Assembly (NCBI GenBank): GCA_010119145.1
Contig: JAACSU010000007.1
Coordinates: 675,813 to 739,812, forward strand
Origin: Candidatus Gracilibacteria bacterium
GTDB taxonomy: Bacteria; Patescibacteriota; Gracilibacteria; BD1-5; UBA6164
Direction of reading: 5' to 3'
DNA length: 64,000 nucleotides
Shown: positions 45,401-55,717 of the stretch, in pieces
Numbering within the stretch: position 1 is the first letter of the stretch
Layout of the letters: the number at the start of each line of letters is the position of its first letter
Translations under genes and position numbers: made by a program
The notes under the pieces: generated by a model
Told to the model about the DNA's origin: nothing
The model's input: only the letters and a program-made list of their open reading frames with translations
The model's database searches: none

Positions 45401-46783
45401 TTATCGAATAAACCACACTTGTTCATTTACAGACGCTCCATGCCAAGCCTCTGCTTGTCAAGTCATATCTCAGTTGTAGAAATTATCCATTTTTCATATT
45501 CAAGAATTTCGTCTTGTTCATAGTCCCTGAGGAATATAGCTTGGACCATAAAATAAGAGTGAATATTCATTCGTGCTATCGTTTGAGGTAGTTTTTATTC
45601 ACATTCGAATAGGCCAATTTGAATTAGTTGATATATCAGGAATAGCAAGTCCTTGTGAAACCTCCGATAAGACGTTGCATTTTCCTTGTGCTCCATGAGT
45701 TAAACTATCCCAATTTGATGAACTCACTTTATCGAGATATGGAAGTTGTGTATATCATTTCACACTCAAATTTTTATCGTTACACTCCGTTCATGTTACC
45801 TTATATCATCGTGTGTATACCATGAGATCAGACCAAGTATCAAGAGTTTCTCAAGCTGAACTCAAGCATTCTTGAGTTAGACTACAATTTTCAGAGTTTT
45901 TTGGTACCCAGTTATTGATGTCATCATGAGTCATGAGAGAAGTATCTTCTCAAATAGCATGAGCTATCATTGTCCATCCTCCTCAATCCGAGGTCATATC
46001 ACAATAAACTTGAATCTTTTTATTTCACTGTGTGATGGTATAGGTCGCATTTATATACTGACTAAAAGACTTATTTTCAATAATAGATTTACAAGAATCA
46101 TATCTATCACCAACCAAGACTGAAATAGCTCCCGAAACTAATCGAGATCAGGTTCAAGTGTATTTCTTAGTATCAGACACATGAGCTCAAAGAACTAAAG
46201 TATTATTCAAGATATCAATTTGTGATAGTCACTCAATATTTTGTATTGGAGTACTGAGGGTGCTTTCATCTTTAGAAACTAAAATTCATAATTTCTTTCC
46301 GTATACTTTTGGATATCTACTACTATAATCAAGAGCAAAAGATTTATTTATAGCTATTGGCTTGCTTAAAAATCTGTTTTGTGCGAGAGAAGATTTCTCT
46401 TCCATGAAAGCCATGAGTTGAAAATTTCTTCTATCACTCATAAGATAATACGTAAAAAATGTGCCATCCTTTGGATCAATTCCTCCATTAGTATACTCTA
46501 AAGTTTCAAGTATTTCTGTTGAGAGATATCATTGGTATGAGATAATATTATTGGCTCAACTTGCGCTGATAGTAACAGCATCTGTTGGAAGAGGAAGTTG
46601 ACGTCGAGTAGAATATAGAAGGAGAGAATCTGAGAGATTTGTTATTTGAGATATTCTATTAGAATCTCGAGATGATGTGAGATAATTCGTATAGGAAACA
46701 AATCACACAGTAGCTAAAATTCATAGAATTGTTATAACAACGATAAGCTCAACTAAAGTAAATGCTTTGAAAGGATATCTCAT
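45401..46783 (-). CDS. pilin-like protein fused to a fibrinogen-like domain
   Basis: 460 aa. Prepilin leader RYPFKA, then FTLVELIVVITILGILATVG (-1 Ala, Glu +5), a GspG-like helix with SRDSNRISQITNLSDSLLLYSTRRQLP, a central region of ~150 aa, and from about residue 230 a fibrinogen-like domain start: CKSIIENKSFSQYINATYTI and QVYCDMTSDGGGWTMIAH at about residue 260. The YCDM-x-x-DGGGWT motif is diagnostic of fibrinogen C-terminal-type domains. Several Cys (SENCSLTQECL, KCNVL) may form disulfides. Such a domain binds carbohydrates in eukaryotic lectins. A pilin-tip adhesin is therefore inferred. It ends 150 bases from nusA on the same strand. Confidence 0.75.
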
Positions 46784-46837
46784 TTCATAAAGGTTTTAGT
46801 ATAATATTATGAAACAGTGTAAGAAGTTTTTTAAATT

Positions 46838-46870
46838 TAAAAAGCAGAATCACTTGATTCTGCTTTTTAG
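46838..46870 (-). terminator. hairpin terminator after ftsZ
   Basis: AAAAGCAGAATC pairs with GATTCTGCTTTT around ACTT, and a T-run follows on the minus strand. It lies just beyond the ftsZ stop and before the pilin-fibrinogen gene. Confidence 0.7.
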
Positions 46871-46891
46871 CAATGTATAGTATTATATTGT

Positions 46892-48115
46892 TTATTTCTT
46901 TTTTCTAAGAAAACTTGGAATATCAAGATCCTCTCCATCTCTCATATTACCAGCTTCTGGTTTAGATTGAGGTTGAGCTGGAAGCACTCGTGAATCTGAA
47001 ACACTTCTTTTTCCAAATCACCCACCTGAACTATTTCCTCCTCTTGTTTGTTCTGATTTTTGTTCGAGGTATTTTTTATTAGATGTTTCATCAAATCCAG
47101 TAGCAACTACAGTGATTTTTATCTCTCCTTCGTAGTCTTCTCGAATAGTAGCACCAAAGATTATATTTGCGTCTCAGTCAACTGAATCAGTGATTACTTT
47201 TGCAGCTTCATCAACCTCAAACATAGAAAGATCAGTTCCACCAGTTATATTAAAGAGAAGTCCCTTTGCTCCTGCAATAGATAAGTCTAAAAGTGGACTA
47301 TCAATAGCACTTCGGGCTGCTTCAACCGCTCTATTTTCACCAGAACCATATCCAATTCCCATAAGTGCTGAACCTGCTGAGTGCATTACAGCTCGTACAT
47401 CGGCAAAATCGACATTGATAAGTCCTGGTTGAGTAATAAGGTCAGATATTCCTTGTACCCCCTGATTAAGAACCTCGTCCACGATTGAAAATGCATCAAG
47501 AAGTGGAGTTTTTTTATCTATAATAGAAAGGATTCTATCATTTGGAATCGTGATAAGTGTATCAACTTTTTCTTTGAGTAAATCAAAACCATCCATAGCC
47601 TTACTTGATCTATTGTGCCCCTCAAAACTAAATGGTCGAGTAACAACTCAGATGGTAAGTGCACCGAGTTCTTTTGCTACTTCAGCTACAACCGGGGCAG
47701 CTCAGGTTCCAGTTCCACCACCAAGCCCGCAAGTGATAAATACCATGTCAGCCCCTTCTAGAAGTGATTTAATTTCTTCTCGAGACTCTTCTGCTGCTTT
47801 TTTCCCAACATCAGGACTGCTTCACGCTCCAAGTCCACCAGTAATCATTTTACCGAGATTAAGTTTGTTGTCAGCAAGTGAACTATACAGTGCTTGAACA
47901 TCTGTATTCATTGCAATAAAATCAACTCCTTCAAGTCACGCTTCAATCATTCTGTTTACAGCATTGTTTCAACCACCACCAACTCATACTACTTTGATTT
48001 TAGCAACTGGTGAAATAGAACCTGAAATTTGAACTTCTTCTGGTCAAGATTGAGTATTTTTTTGTGGTTTGTTTGATAGTAAATTTTTTAGTTTATCATC
48101 TCTTTTAACTGGCAT
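46892..48115 (-). CDS. ftsZ: cell-division GTPase FtsZ
   Basis: 407 aa. N-terminal nucleotide site [15 protein letters not shown], in which some glycines are TGA, and the tubulin signature GGGTGTGAAPVVA, with one Gly as TGA. A GSVxxG-like [18 protein letters not shown] segment and the synergy loop [30 protein letters not shown] follow. The C-terminal linker ends in [15 protein letters not shown], the conserved conserved-tail peptide that binds FtsA. FtsZ polymerises at mid-cell as the Z ring. It is the downstream partner of ftsA with a 54-base gap, a standard arrangement. Confidence 0.96.
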
Positions 48116-48169
48116 GGGTATATTGTATAAAATGTAAAATATTGTAATAATAATGGACTTAAGTAAGAA

Positions 48170-49402
48170 TTATGGAAGCATTTTCTTAAATACTTTCACA
48201 ATTGACGAAAAGAATCAGCTTATATTCAAATTAAGTGGAGATCTTCTATAAGAATATCTGTTTCAAAGTATAAGACTTCATACCACTCATGAAAATACTG
48301 GATCACTAATAGAGGTTTCTGTGAGTGACTCTTTTTCAACTGGGAGACCTATGAATACAGGAAGTCGTAAAGTTTTTTTAGCTATCTCAATTATCCCCTG
48401 CTGTTTTACAGATCCACCAACTAAAATTGCTCATTCTGGCAACATTCCATCTCTTCAAATTCTTTTAAGTTCCTGAGAGATAAAAAAGAATATTTCTTCA
48501 TATCTTGCAGTAACTATTTGTGAGAGATATATATTTGTGATAGATCATTCTTCTGATGAAGAGATATCCTTCATCATAATTTCTTTTTCTTTGGTTCCAG
48601 CTTCGTCGAGTCAAATTTGAGAATGTTGAATCTTGAGTTTTTCAGCTACATCTATTGATGTTCGAGCTCAAAGTGCAATATCATTCGTAACACTATCTCA
48701 TCCTATTGGTATCACTACTGAATATTTTAATGAGCCTTCTTCATAGACTGTTATCCCCGTTGTAGAAGCTCCCATATCTATACAAACAACTCAAAGCTCT
48801 TTTTGTCTTTTTGTGAGAACTCCTTCCGGAGCAGAGAGGAGATTTGGATACATATCATGTATTTCTATCCCGACATCAGCCACTGCTTTTTTAATATTTC
48901 AAAGAATATTTTTATTCATTGAAAATATATGAGCGATAACTTCCAGCTTACGAGCTGACATCCCAATAGGATTTTTAACCCCTTCTTCTAAATCTACTAT
49001 AAAGTATTCAGGAACAACTTTTAATATTTCTCTATTTGGAAGATCAACTCCATTTCTTGCCATATCAAGGACCCTATCTATATCTTCTTGAGATATTTCA
49101 TCTCATGATACTGCAATAATTCCTTTACTCGTTATAACATCAAATGATGATGAGTTAAAAGAAATATTTACTCAGGTTACTTGTTCCCCTGACATTTTTT
49201 CTGCTTCTTCTAGTGAGTTATCTAGATTGGATTTAAATTCTTCCATATCTAATATGTTTCATTTACGAATTGCGTGTGAGTTAGAAACTCATACTCCAAG
49301 TACATGGAAGTCTCGAGATTTTTCTTCTGCAAAACTTCAAACCAATGTTCTAATTTTTGAACTTCCTATATCTATGGAAGTGATTATGTTTTCCGATGCC
49401 AT
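48170..49402 (-). CDS. ftsA: cell-division protein FtsA
   Basis: 410 aa. Actin-like ATPase: N-terminal ITSIDIGSSKIRTLVG (phosphate 1), GVSNSHAIRKGNILDMEEF, and the SHS2 domain 1C with VVPEYFIVDLEEGVKNPIGM. Phosphate 2 is at CIDMGASTTGIT and the adenosine motif is at ILVGGSVKQQGIIEI. The C-terminal helix GFFSSIVKVFKKMLP may be the amphipathic membrane-binding helix. FtsA anchors FtsZ to the membrane. Upstream of ftsZ in the same direction; a ~240-base gap upstream separates it from a divergent phosphatase gene. Confidence 0.93.
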
Positions 49403-49642
49403 AAAAAAATAAATATTAATGTGTTTTTAAAATGCTTGTTCTCTTTTTTTGTACGTTTTGCGTCCCATAATTACAGGAATTTCATTAATTTATACTCTTG
49501 TAGTACCCTTAAATTATATTTTGATTTTTTTATGAATCAACGCTCGTTTCAGAAGTCGTGTTGAAAACAAAAAAGTAAGCCTGTTTTTTGCAATAAAATT
49601 AATTACGTGCTAGTATTTAATTAGTAGATTTTAAATATATAT

Positions 49643-50845
49643 ATGAAACTTCTCCGTTATCTCATAAGTATGTTTCTTTTTCTTGTTTTAGGAATAGGAA
49701 TATTTGTGAGCTACATCATTGCCTGAGATATTGTAAATATGAGTTTTTTCTCATTTTTTAATATTTTTCTCATTGTACTTATTCAGTTTCTCATCATTAG
49801 AGGGGTGTTTTATCTCTTTTATGATAAACCAATCCTGGTACTCGAATATACTATTAAAAAGTTTCTCGTAGGGTCACTGAGGGACGAAGAAATAAGTTTT
49901 AAAAAAACAATTAACCCCCATCTTAACTATGTTTTATTCTTTTTTAGAAAGACGCTCAGTACACTAAAAAACATAAAATCAGAGTTTATTCACGGAAAGG
50001 AAATAAAATCTGAGGTCGATTTTGCAGCAGAAATACAAGAAAAACTGTTTCATAAAACTATTCCAGTTGTTCCACATCTAGAAATTGTCGCGAGATCAAA
50101 ACCTGCAGCAGAAATAGGTTGAGATAGTTTTGATATCATTCCACAGTGAGATAACTATTATATATACGTAGGAGACGCGACGGGTCATGGGGTTGGAGCG
50201 TGATTTATTATGATGATGGTGAACGCACTCGTGTCTGGTTTTTCAATAGTAAGTCATAAATGAAACCAAATTCTTGCTCTTACAAATGATATCATTAAAC
50301 CTCGAGTAAAGGCTAATCTCCTCATGAGTATGCTCCTGATTCGTTGGAACGCTGAAGAAAAAAGACTCTATATGACTGGAGCCTGACATGAGTATCTGAT
50401 GATTTATAAAAATAAAAGTAACAAGTGTTTTAAAATAAAATCAGGATGAGTGGCACTTGGTATGACAAAAAATATACATAAACTCCTCAAAGAACGAGAA
50501 ATATCCTTTGAAGAAAATGATATAATTATCCTCTACAGTGATGGAATCACTGAAGCGATTAACCAAAGCAAAAGAGATGGAAATGAAACAATGTTTGGAG
50601 AAGATAGACTTATAGAAGCAATAGAAAAAGCACCAGAAATAGGAACAATGAGACTCAAAACCGCACGAAGTGTATTCAAGAATATATCTATATCTCTTTC
50701 ACAATTTATGTGATACAAACATCTTCAACTGGATGATATAACTCTCGTGACTATTCAGTATGTTTCAGACCGTTATAAAAAAGATGAGGATTGCAGTGAA
50801 ATGATGTCAGACGAATTAATTACAGATTGGCAATGGAATAAGTAA
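49643..50845 (+). CDS. membrane-bound SpoIIE/PP2C-type phosphatase
   Basis: 400 aa. Two N-terminal membrane helices (residues 6-27 with LISMFLFLVLGIGIFVSYII, then NIFLIVLIQFLIIRGVFYLF), a linker, AAEIQEKLFHKTIPVVPHLE and the PPM fold: GGDSFDIIPQ near residue 158, YVGDATGHGVGAGF near 176, YSDGITEAINQS near 297, and LDDITLVTIQY near 363. This is the RsbU/RsbP-like layout that dephosphorylates an anti-sigma antagonist. Divergent from ftsA. A second such phosphatase lies in the pilus operon. No kinase or STAS gene is near, so the target is unknown. Confidence 0.85.
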
Positions 50846-50960
50846 TACTTGCTTTTTCATATAAAAAAATAATTGTAAAGCATATATCGATTGCACTTCT
50901 TTACAAACGAGGGCTCTGGAGTACTATACTTTCTAATTTTTCACCCTCTAATCATCATTT

Positions 50961-52832
50961 GTGAATCGACAAGAAAAACTTATTGAACTCGTTTGAAAGA
51001 GATACACCTGAGATGTTACAGGTTTTTTACCATCTTGAAAAGACGAGTGAACTCCCAAAGACTCAAAAGACTGAAAAAAAATCTCCAACTCTGAAGAAAA
51101 TAAAAATATACTCGCTGCTGAAAAAGAGTACAAAGAAGCTCTTGCCTACGTAAAAGATGCTATTTCACCAGCCTTTCTCAAAGTGTATCAAGATAAGATC
51201 AGAATAAATAACACCTTTGCAAAGACATTTTTTGTCTATTCATATCCAAATTTTTTAGAGTGAAACTGGCTTTCACCGGTTATAAACTGGGATGTGAAGT
51301 TTGATATGAGTTTATACGTCTATCCAATTGAATCAGCCTTTGTACAAAAATATCTCCGTAAACGACTCACTCAACTCCATTCTGAACGAAGTATCAATGC
51401 AGAGAAATGACTCATCAATGATCCAGGGCTTGAAGCTCAGATTCAAGACGTCGAAGAATTACGAGCTAAACTCACTCGTGGTATGGAAAAATACTTTCAT
51501 ATGGGTCTCTATATTACGGTGTACTCAGATACGGAAGAATCACTCAACAGAATTGGGAAAGATATAGAAACTATTCTCGCTGGTCGAAATGTCCTTCAGA
51601 AACAAAGTTTTCTGCGAGCAGAACAATGATTTATTTCTACAGGTCCATTTGCAAAGGATGATTTAGGAGTGTATAGAAATATCTCAACATGAGGACTCTC
51701 AACTACCTTCCCTTTTTCAAGTTCTACGCTCTCTCATGACGACTGAATACTCTATTGAGTGAATACTCATAATAATTCCCTCATACTCTACGATCGATTT
51801 AAATCAGAAAATGCAAATATGGTTGTATTTGCAAAATCTGGATCTGGGAAATCATTTACCGTGAAACTTGAAATACTCAGAATGCTCATGATGTGAATCG
51901 ATGTCATAGTAATAGATCCTGAAAATGAGTATAGACCATTGGTGGATACCGTGTGAGGAAGTTATCTCGATGTGAGTCTTAACTCAAATGAGAGAATCAA
52001 TCCCTTTGATTTACCACTTGGGATGAAAGATCATGAAGAAAAACCATGAGATCTTCTTAGATCATCAGTTATAAACTTGCTTGGTCTCATGAATCTCCTG
52101 CTTGGAAAAATGACCCCAGACGAAGAATCACTTATGGAAAAATGACTCATCACCACATACTCTCTTAAGTGAATTACCATTGAAGATGATAATATAGAGT
52201 GAAAAGAAGTGCCAATTATGCAAGACCTCAAAGACGTCCTAGAAACGATGGATGGTGCAAATTCTCTCGTAACCAGAATGGAGAAATATACGAGTGGAAT
52301 ATTTGCCTGAATATTTTCAAAACGAACCAATATAGACCTCAAAGAGTGACTCCAAGTATTTTCTGTTCGAGATCTCGACGATATACTTCGACCAACGACT
52401 ATGTATGTAATCCTGAACCATATTTGGAATAAAGTACGTAGTTCAAACAAAAAACGTATCATGGTTATTGATGAAGCTTGGAATATTATGCAACACGAGG
52501 ACTCTGCTAAGTTCTTGTTTGGACTTGTAAAACGAGCACGTAAATATAATCTCTGAATCACTACTATCACTCAAGATGTGGAGGATTTTGCAGCAAGTAG
52601 CTACGGAAAACCTATTATCTCTAACTCATCTATTCAACTCTTACTCAAACAATCAAGTGCTTCTATAGACGCACTACAAAACATATTTAAACTCACAGAA
52701 CAAGAAAAATATATACTCCTTAACTCTGCTGTCGGACAAGGACTCTTTTTTGCTGGAGCAGAACATGTTTGAATCCAAGTCCTTGCTTCATTTTATGAGG
52801 AGCAAATTGTATCAACCAATCCAAATAGATAA
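50961..52832 (+). CDS. VirB4/TraC-like type IV secretion ATPase
   Basis: 623 aa from GTG, the only start between an upstream stop and the coding region. N-terminal half is helical. RecA-like half: Walker A VVFAKSGSGKSFTVKLEIL near residue 290, VIVIDPENEYRPLVD, Walker B KRIMVIDEAWNIMQHED near 500, and the Q-type motif LGITTITQDVEDF near 530. VirB4 proteins power substrate entry in type IV secretion systems. The window has a VirD4-like ATPase 30 kb away but no VirB6, VirB8 or VirB9 near either. It may be a lone motor, as is common in CPR genomes. Many TGA glycines. Confidence 0.78.
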
Positions 52833-52938
52833 GTTCTCAAATAAAGTTTTGAATGTTGATTGTTTAAACTTATAAATACTACAGACCTCATACATATTTT
52901 ATGTATGTTATTATGTATATTTATTAAATTGTAATGCT

Positions 52939-53679
52939 ATGTGGTATTCTCGATATATTCTCCTCGTGTCAGGAATTTTTTCTGTGCTCATCTCATCTCT
53001 TGTGAGTGCTATTCCTTTAGGATTTTATAATCAATGAGAAGTATCTGCCTTGTACCCAACATTTATCACTCCCGCAGCTTTTACTTTTTCAATTTGGGGA
53101 CTTATATATCTCACGTGGATAGCATATTGAATATACGAAGCTTTTTTTGCAAAGACGAGTTTAGATTCAAAAAATGCCTACTTACTTGCATCAGCTCAAA
53201 TCATTTCTTCATTTTGGCTGATCCCTTCTCAATATCTCTATATAGCTACGAGTTTGATTGTGATGTATGTTGTGTTGTATATCCTCAGTCTCAATTTTGT
53301 ACTCTCTCGAAATGAAAACAAATATTTTAAATATATGCTCGATTTATTCTTAGGATGGATAATTGTAGCCTCCCTCGCGAACACTCATCTGTTCCTTGTA
53401 GCTAAAGATATGTATTTCAGTCCACTTGTACTCACGGTCTTGTCGCTTGTAGGTGGAACATTTGTTGTACTCTATCTCTATAAAAAGTATCTCAGTGTCA
53501 TACCAAGTTTCGTTCTCATATGGGCACTCTTTGGTATAATATTTTCTGATAAACCCGCTGTTATTGATCAAGTATCTGCTCTGTGTATTCTCACCATTGT
53601 TTGAGTCCTTGTCGTTTCAAATGAAAAGTTACTGAACAGAATCATGAGAAAATCAAACTTAGAAAATCCTCAGAAATAA
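52939..53679 (+). CDS. TspO/MBR-like (tryptophan-rich sensory) membrane protein
   Basis: 246 aa with about 7 predicted membrane helices. The second helix region carries the family-like pattern ITPAAFTFSIWGLIYLTWIAYG, similar to TspO and plant-type tryptophan-rich sensory proteins. Two other helices start with QIISSFWLIPSQYLYIATSLI and LGWIIVASLANTHLF. Members bind tetrapyrroles or are thought to act in stress sensing. Family assignment is from pattern alone. Transcribed by itself, before the ribosomal protein gene rplK. Confidence 0.55.
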
Positions 53680-53873
53680 TTTGCATTTTAACTGTAAATT
53701 TATACAATCAACCCGCTTCTCAAATCCTCTATCTTGTCATAGATACAGGTAGAAATACATATATTTGGGGGAAATGATATATACCCGTCAATCCGTCGTT
53801 TAAAAATATATATATTTTTCATTCAGATATGAGCTCATAAGAGCTCGATTACTTATAAATAAATAGAAATATT

Positions 53874-54344
53874 ATGGCTAAAAAAGAAGTGAAAGGATAT
53901 ATAAAGTTACAAATCAAGTGAGGACAAGCTAATCCAGCTCCTCCAGTAGGACCTGCCCTTGGTCAATACGGGGTACCTATTCAAGAATTTACATCTCAAT
54001 TCAACGAACGAACAAAAGATAAAATGGGAGTAAAACTTCCTGTTGTCATCACTGTTTTCGAAGATAGAACATTTACATTCGTCGTTAAACAACCACCTGC
54101 AAGTACTCTTATTAAAGGAAAACTTAATCTTAAATCAGGATCTAAACTTCCACAAAAAGAAAAAGTTGGTCACCTAAAATTTGATGATTTAAAATCATTG
54201 GCAGAAGAAAAAATGCCTGATCTTAATGCTTGGGATACTGCTGGAGCAATGAAAACTCTTATGGGTACAGCTCGAGCTACTGGTGTTACAACAGATATCG
54301 ATGATATGACTCTCGAAGAACTCAGAAAAAAACTTGCTGCATAA
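53874..54344 (+). CDS. rplK: 50S ribosomal protein uL11
   Basis: 156 aa. N-terminus [31 protein letters not shown] matches the thiostrepton-binding domain; IKGGQ has one TGA glycine. The C-terminal RNA-binding domain has KQPPASTLIKG and DLNAWDTAGAMKTLMGTARATG. uL11 forms the GTPase-associated centre with 23S rRNA helices 43-44. The usual rplA (uL1) neighbour is absent. A TM2 protein gene follows after a terminator. The preceding ~190 bases hold the promoter region and an inverted repeat (GAGCTC ATAA GAGCTC at about 53831-53846). Confidence 0.95.
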
Positions 54345-54352
54345 GCTCATTT

Positions 54353-54386
54353 AAAATCAAGAGCTCAAACTCTTGATTTTTTTTCT
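54353..54386 (+). terminator. rho-independent terminator after rplK
   Basis: AAAATCAAGAG/CTCTTGATTTT stem with loop CTCAAA and a run of eight T. Confidence 0.85.
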
Positions 54387-54410
54387 CTTTATATCTCTTA
54401 CAATATTGAT

Positions 54411-54659
54411 ATGGAAAAAACAGTAAATATAAACTGGGTCATAAGTATGATACTCTGGTTTTTCTTCGGTATGTTTGGAGTTCATAGATATTTCAATTGA
54501 AAAATCGTATCTGGAATTATCATGTTAATTACATTTGGTTGACTTTGAATATGGTGGCTCATTGATGGAATCGTCCTAGTATTAGGGAAATTCACAGATG
54601 CTGAAAATAAGTATGTTAAGATATATAAATCAGAATCTCCTACTTCAGTACAATTGTAA
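54411..54659 (+). CDS. TM2-domain membrane protein
   Basis: 82 aa. TM2 pattern: WFFFGMFGVHRYFNGKIVSG with the first helix, IIMLITFGGLGIWWLIDGIVL with the second. Gly positions in FNG, FGG and GLG are TGA, which is unusual for so short a gene. TM2 proteins are small and their role is unclear; a C-terminal cytoplasmic tail ends in PTSVQL. It lies just before the tRNA-Glu gene. Confidence 0.8.
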
Positions 54660-54680
54660 AGAAGGAAACTTCTTTCTTAT

Positions 54681-54755
54681 GTTCTCATCGTCTAATGGTT
54701 AGGATGCGGCCTTCTCAAGGCTGAGATCGGAGTTCAATTCTCCGTGGGAATACCA
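54681..54755 (+). tRNA. tRNA-Glu (anticodon CTC)
   Basis: A 75-base cloverleaf including an encoded CCA end. Acceptor stem GTTCTCA pairs with TGGGAAT (G-U pairs at 1-72 and 5-68). The anticodon stem CGGCC/GGCTG with loop TTCTCAA gives anticodon CUC, decoding GAG. The T-arm has the GGTTCAA-like GAGTTCAATTC. It reads a normal Glu codon and is not the tRNA-Gly(UCA) required for code 25, which is not in the window. A terminator follows. Confidence 0.9.
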
Positions 54756-54767
54756 AAAATTACATAA

Positions 54768-54803
54768 TAAAAATAAAGCCCTATTGAAAGGGCTTTATTT
54801 TGT
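54768..54803 (+). terminator. rho-independent terminator after tRNA-Glu
   Basis: AAATAAAGCCCT/AGGGCTTTATTT stem of 12 pairs, loop ATTGAA and a short T-run. Confidence 0.8.
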
Positions 54804-54856
54804 ATATAGCGAAATCAGAGTTATAGTTCTATTAATATAATTTTCATAAATACCCT

Positions 54857-55186
54857 TTGAATAAAGAATTAGAAACAGAAGTTCAAGACTTTGAAACGAT
54901 GAAAAAACTTTTATTATTATTATGACTCAAAATAAAAGCTTACCAAGAAATATATAGAGAAACATGGAAAACTCATGACTCTATATACTTTATGTTAGAT
55001 GAATGGCCTGGTCTCAAAACATTTATAGAAATAGAATGAGCTGATAATGTACTTGTACATAAGTACTCTGAAAAACTAGGATTTAATCTAAGTGAGTGAA
55101 TCTTTTGAGCAGTTTATCAATTATATTTTCTAGAACTTTGAATTGAACCCAAAATAATTAATTCTACTCCAGAAATTACTTTTTAA
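54857..55186 (+). CDS. half-length CYTH-domain protein (possible N-terminal truncation)
   Basis: 109 aa from TTG (ATG at 54899 is an alternative start). The visible sequence matches the C-terminal half of CYTH domains: ETEVQDFETMKKLLLLLGLK, YRETWKTHDSIYFMLDEWPGLKTFIEIE and a C-terminal amphipathic helix. The N-terminal E-x-E-x-K motif that binds triphosphate and metal in the tunnel is missing, because an in-frame TAA lies 18 bases upstream of TTG. CYTH enzymes act on ATP, ThTP or tripolyphosphate. Either a degraded gene or a derived half-barrel. It is the first of a group around the sensor genes. Confidence 0.5.
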
Positions 55187-55319
55187 AATCCACCATCATT
55201 TATTTCTCAGGAATACTAAACTTGAAAATCACCAGTGAATAATTCAGCAAATTTTGATTTCCTCAAAGATTATGATATTATTGTTACATAATTTATGAGT
55301 TACATAATAATTCCTTCAT

Positions 55320-55703
55320 ATGAGTAATAGAACCGTTTTAATTATCGAGGATAATGAGGATATACAAGAAATATACAAGATACATTTTGAATCACAGTGA
55401 TTTACAGTTATTTCTACACTCAATGGCTTAGACGGGATTATAAAAACCCTTGAAATATCTCCAGATATCATATTACTCGATATTATGATGCCGCAAATGG
55501 ATGGATTTGAAGTCCTAGAAACTATAAAAAATCACTCATCTATTAACACACCCATTATAGTGTGTAGCAATCTTTCACAAGAATCAGATAAACACAAAAC
55601 CTTTGAATTATGAGCACATTTATTCTTGGTGAAATCTGACTATACTGGGGCACAAGTAGTACAAAAAGTAATTTCATTTTTAGAAAAAAATAAGAGCTCA
55701 TAG
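55320..55703 (+). CDS. single-domain response regulator (CheY-like)
   Basis: 127 aa. Receiver fold with LIIEDNEDIQEIYK (acidic pair), phospho-acceptor Asp54 in ILLDIMMPQMDGFE, Ser in IVCSN and the Lys in LVKSD near residue 104. No output domain. The N-terminus SNRTVLII is typical. It faces the histidine kinase gene on the other strand, and its stop lies within a shared hairpin, so they are likely a pair that senses and relays, but they are not co-transcribed. A target such as a motor or kinase is unknown. Confidence 0.85.
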
Positions 55704-55717
55704 CTCTTATTTTTTGA
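55689..55717. terminator. hairpin terminator shared by response regulator and histidine kinase genes
   Basis: AATAAGAGC/GCTCTTATT stem with loop TCATA and a T-run (TTTTTT) on the plus strand. The stem includes the stop codons of both convergent genes. Confidence 0.75.

Noticed and set aside
49532..49624. A 30-codon open frame in the ftsA / phosphatase gap
   Set aside because: Too short, with no recognisable motif and no start signal; it lies in the divergent promoter region and is likely chance.
53680..53873. Riboswitch or ribosomal-protein leader before rplK
   Set aside because: Only a short inverted repeat (GAGCTC-ATAA-GAGCTC) is visible; no known leader structure or terminator was recognised.
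54681..54755. tRNA-Gly(UCA) decoding UGA
   Set aside because: The only tRNA gene recognised has anticodon CUC and is tRNA-Glu; the UGA-decoding tRNA must be elsewhere in the genome.
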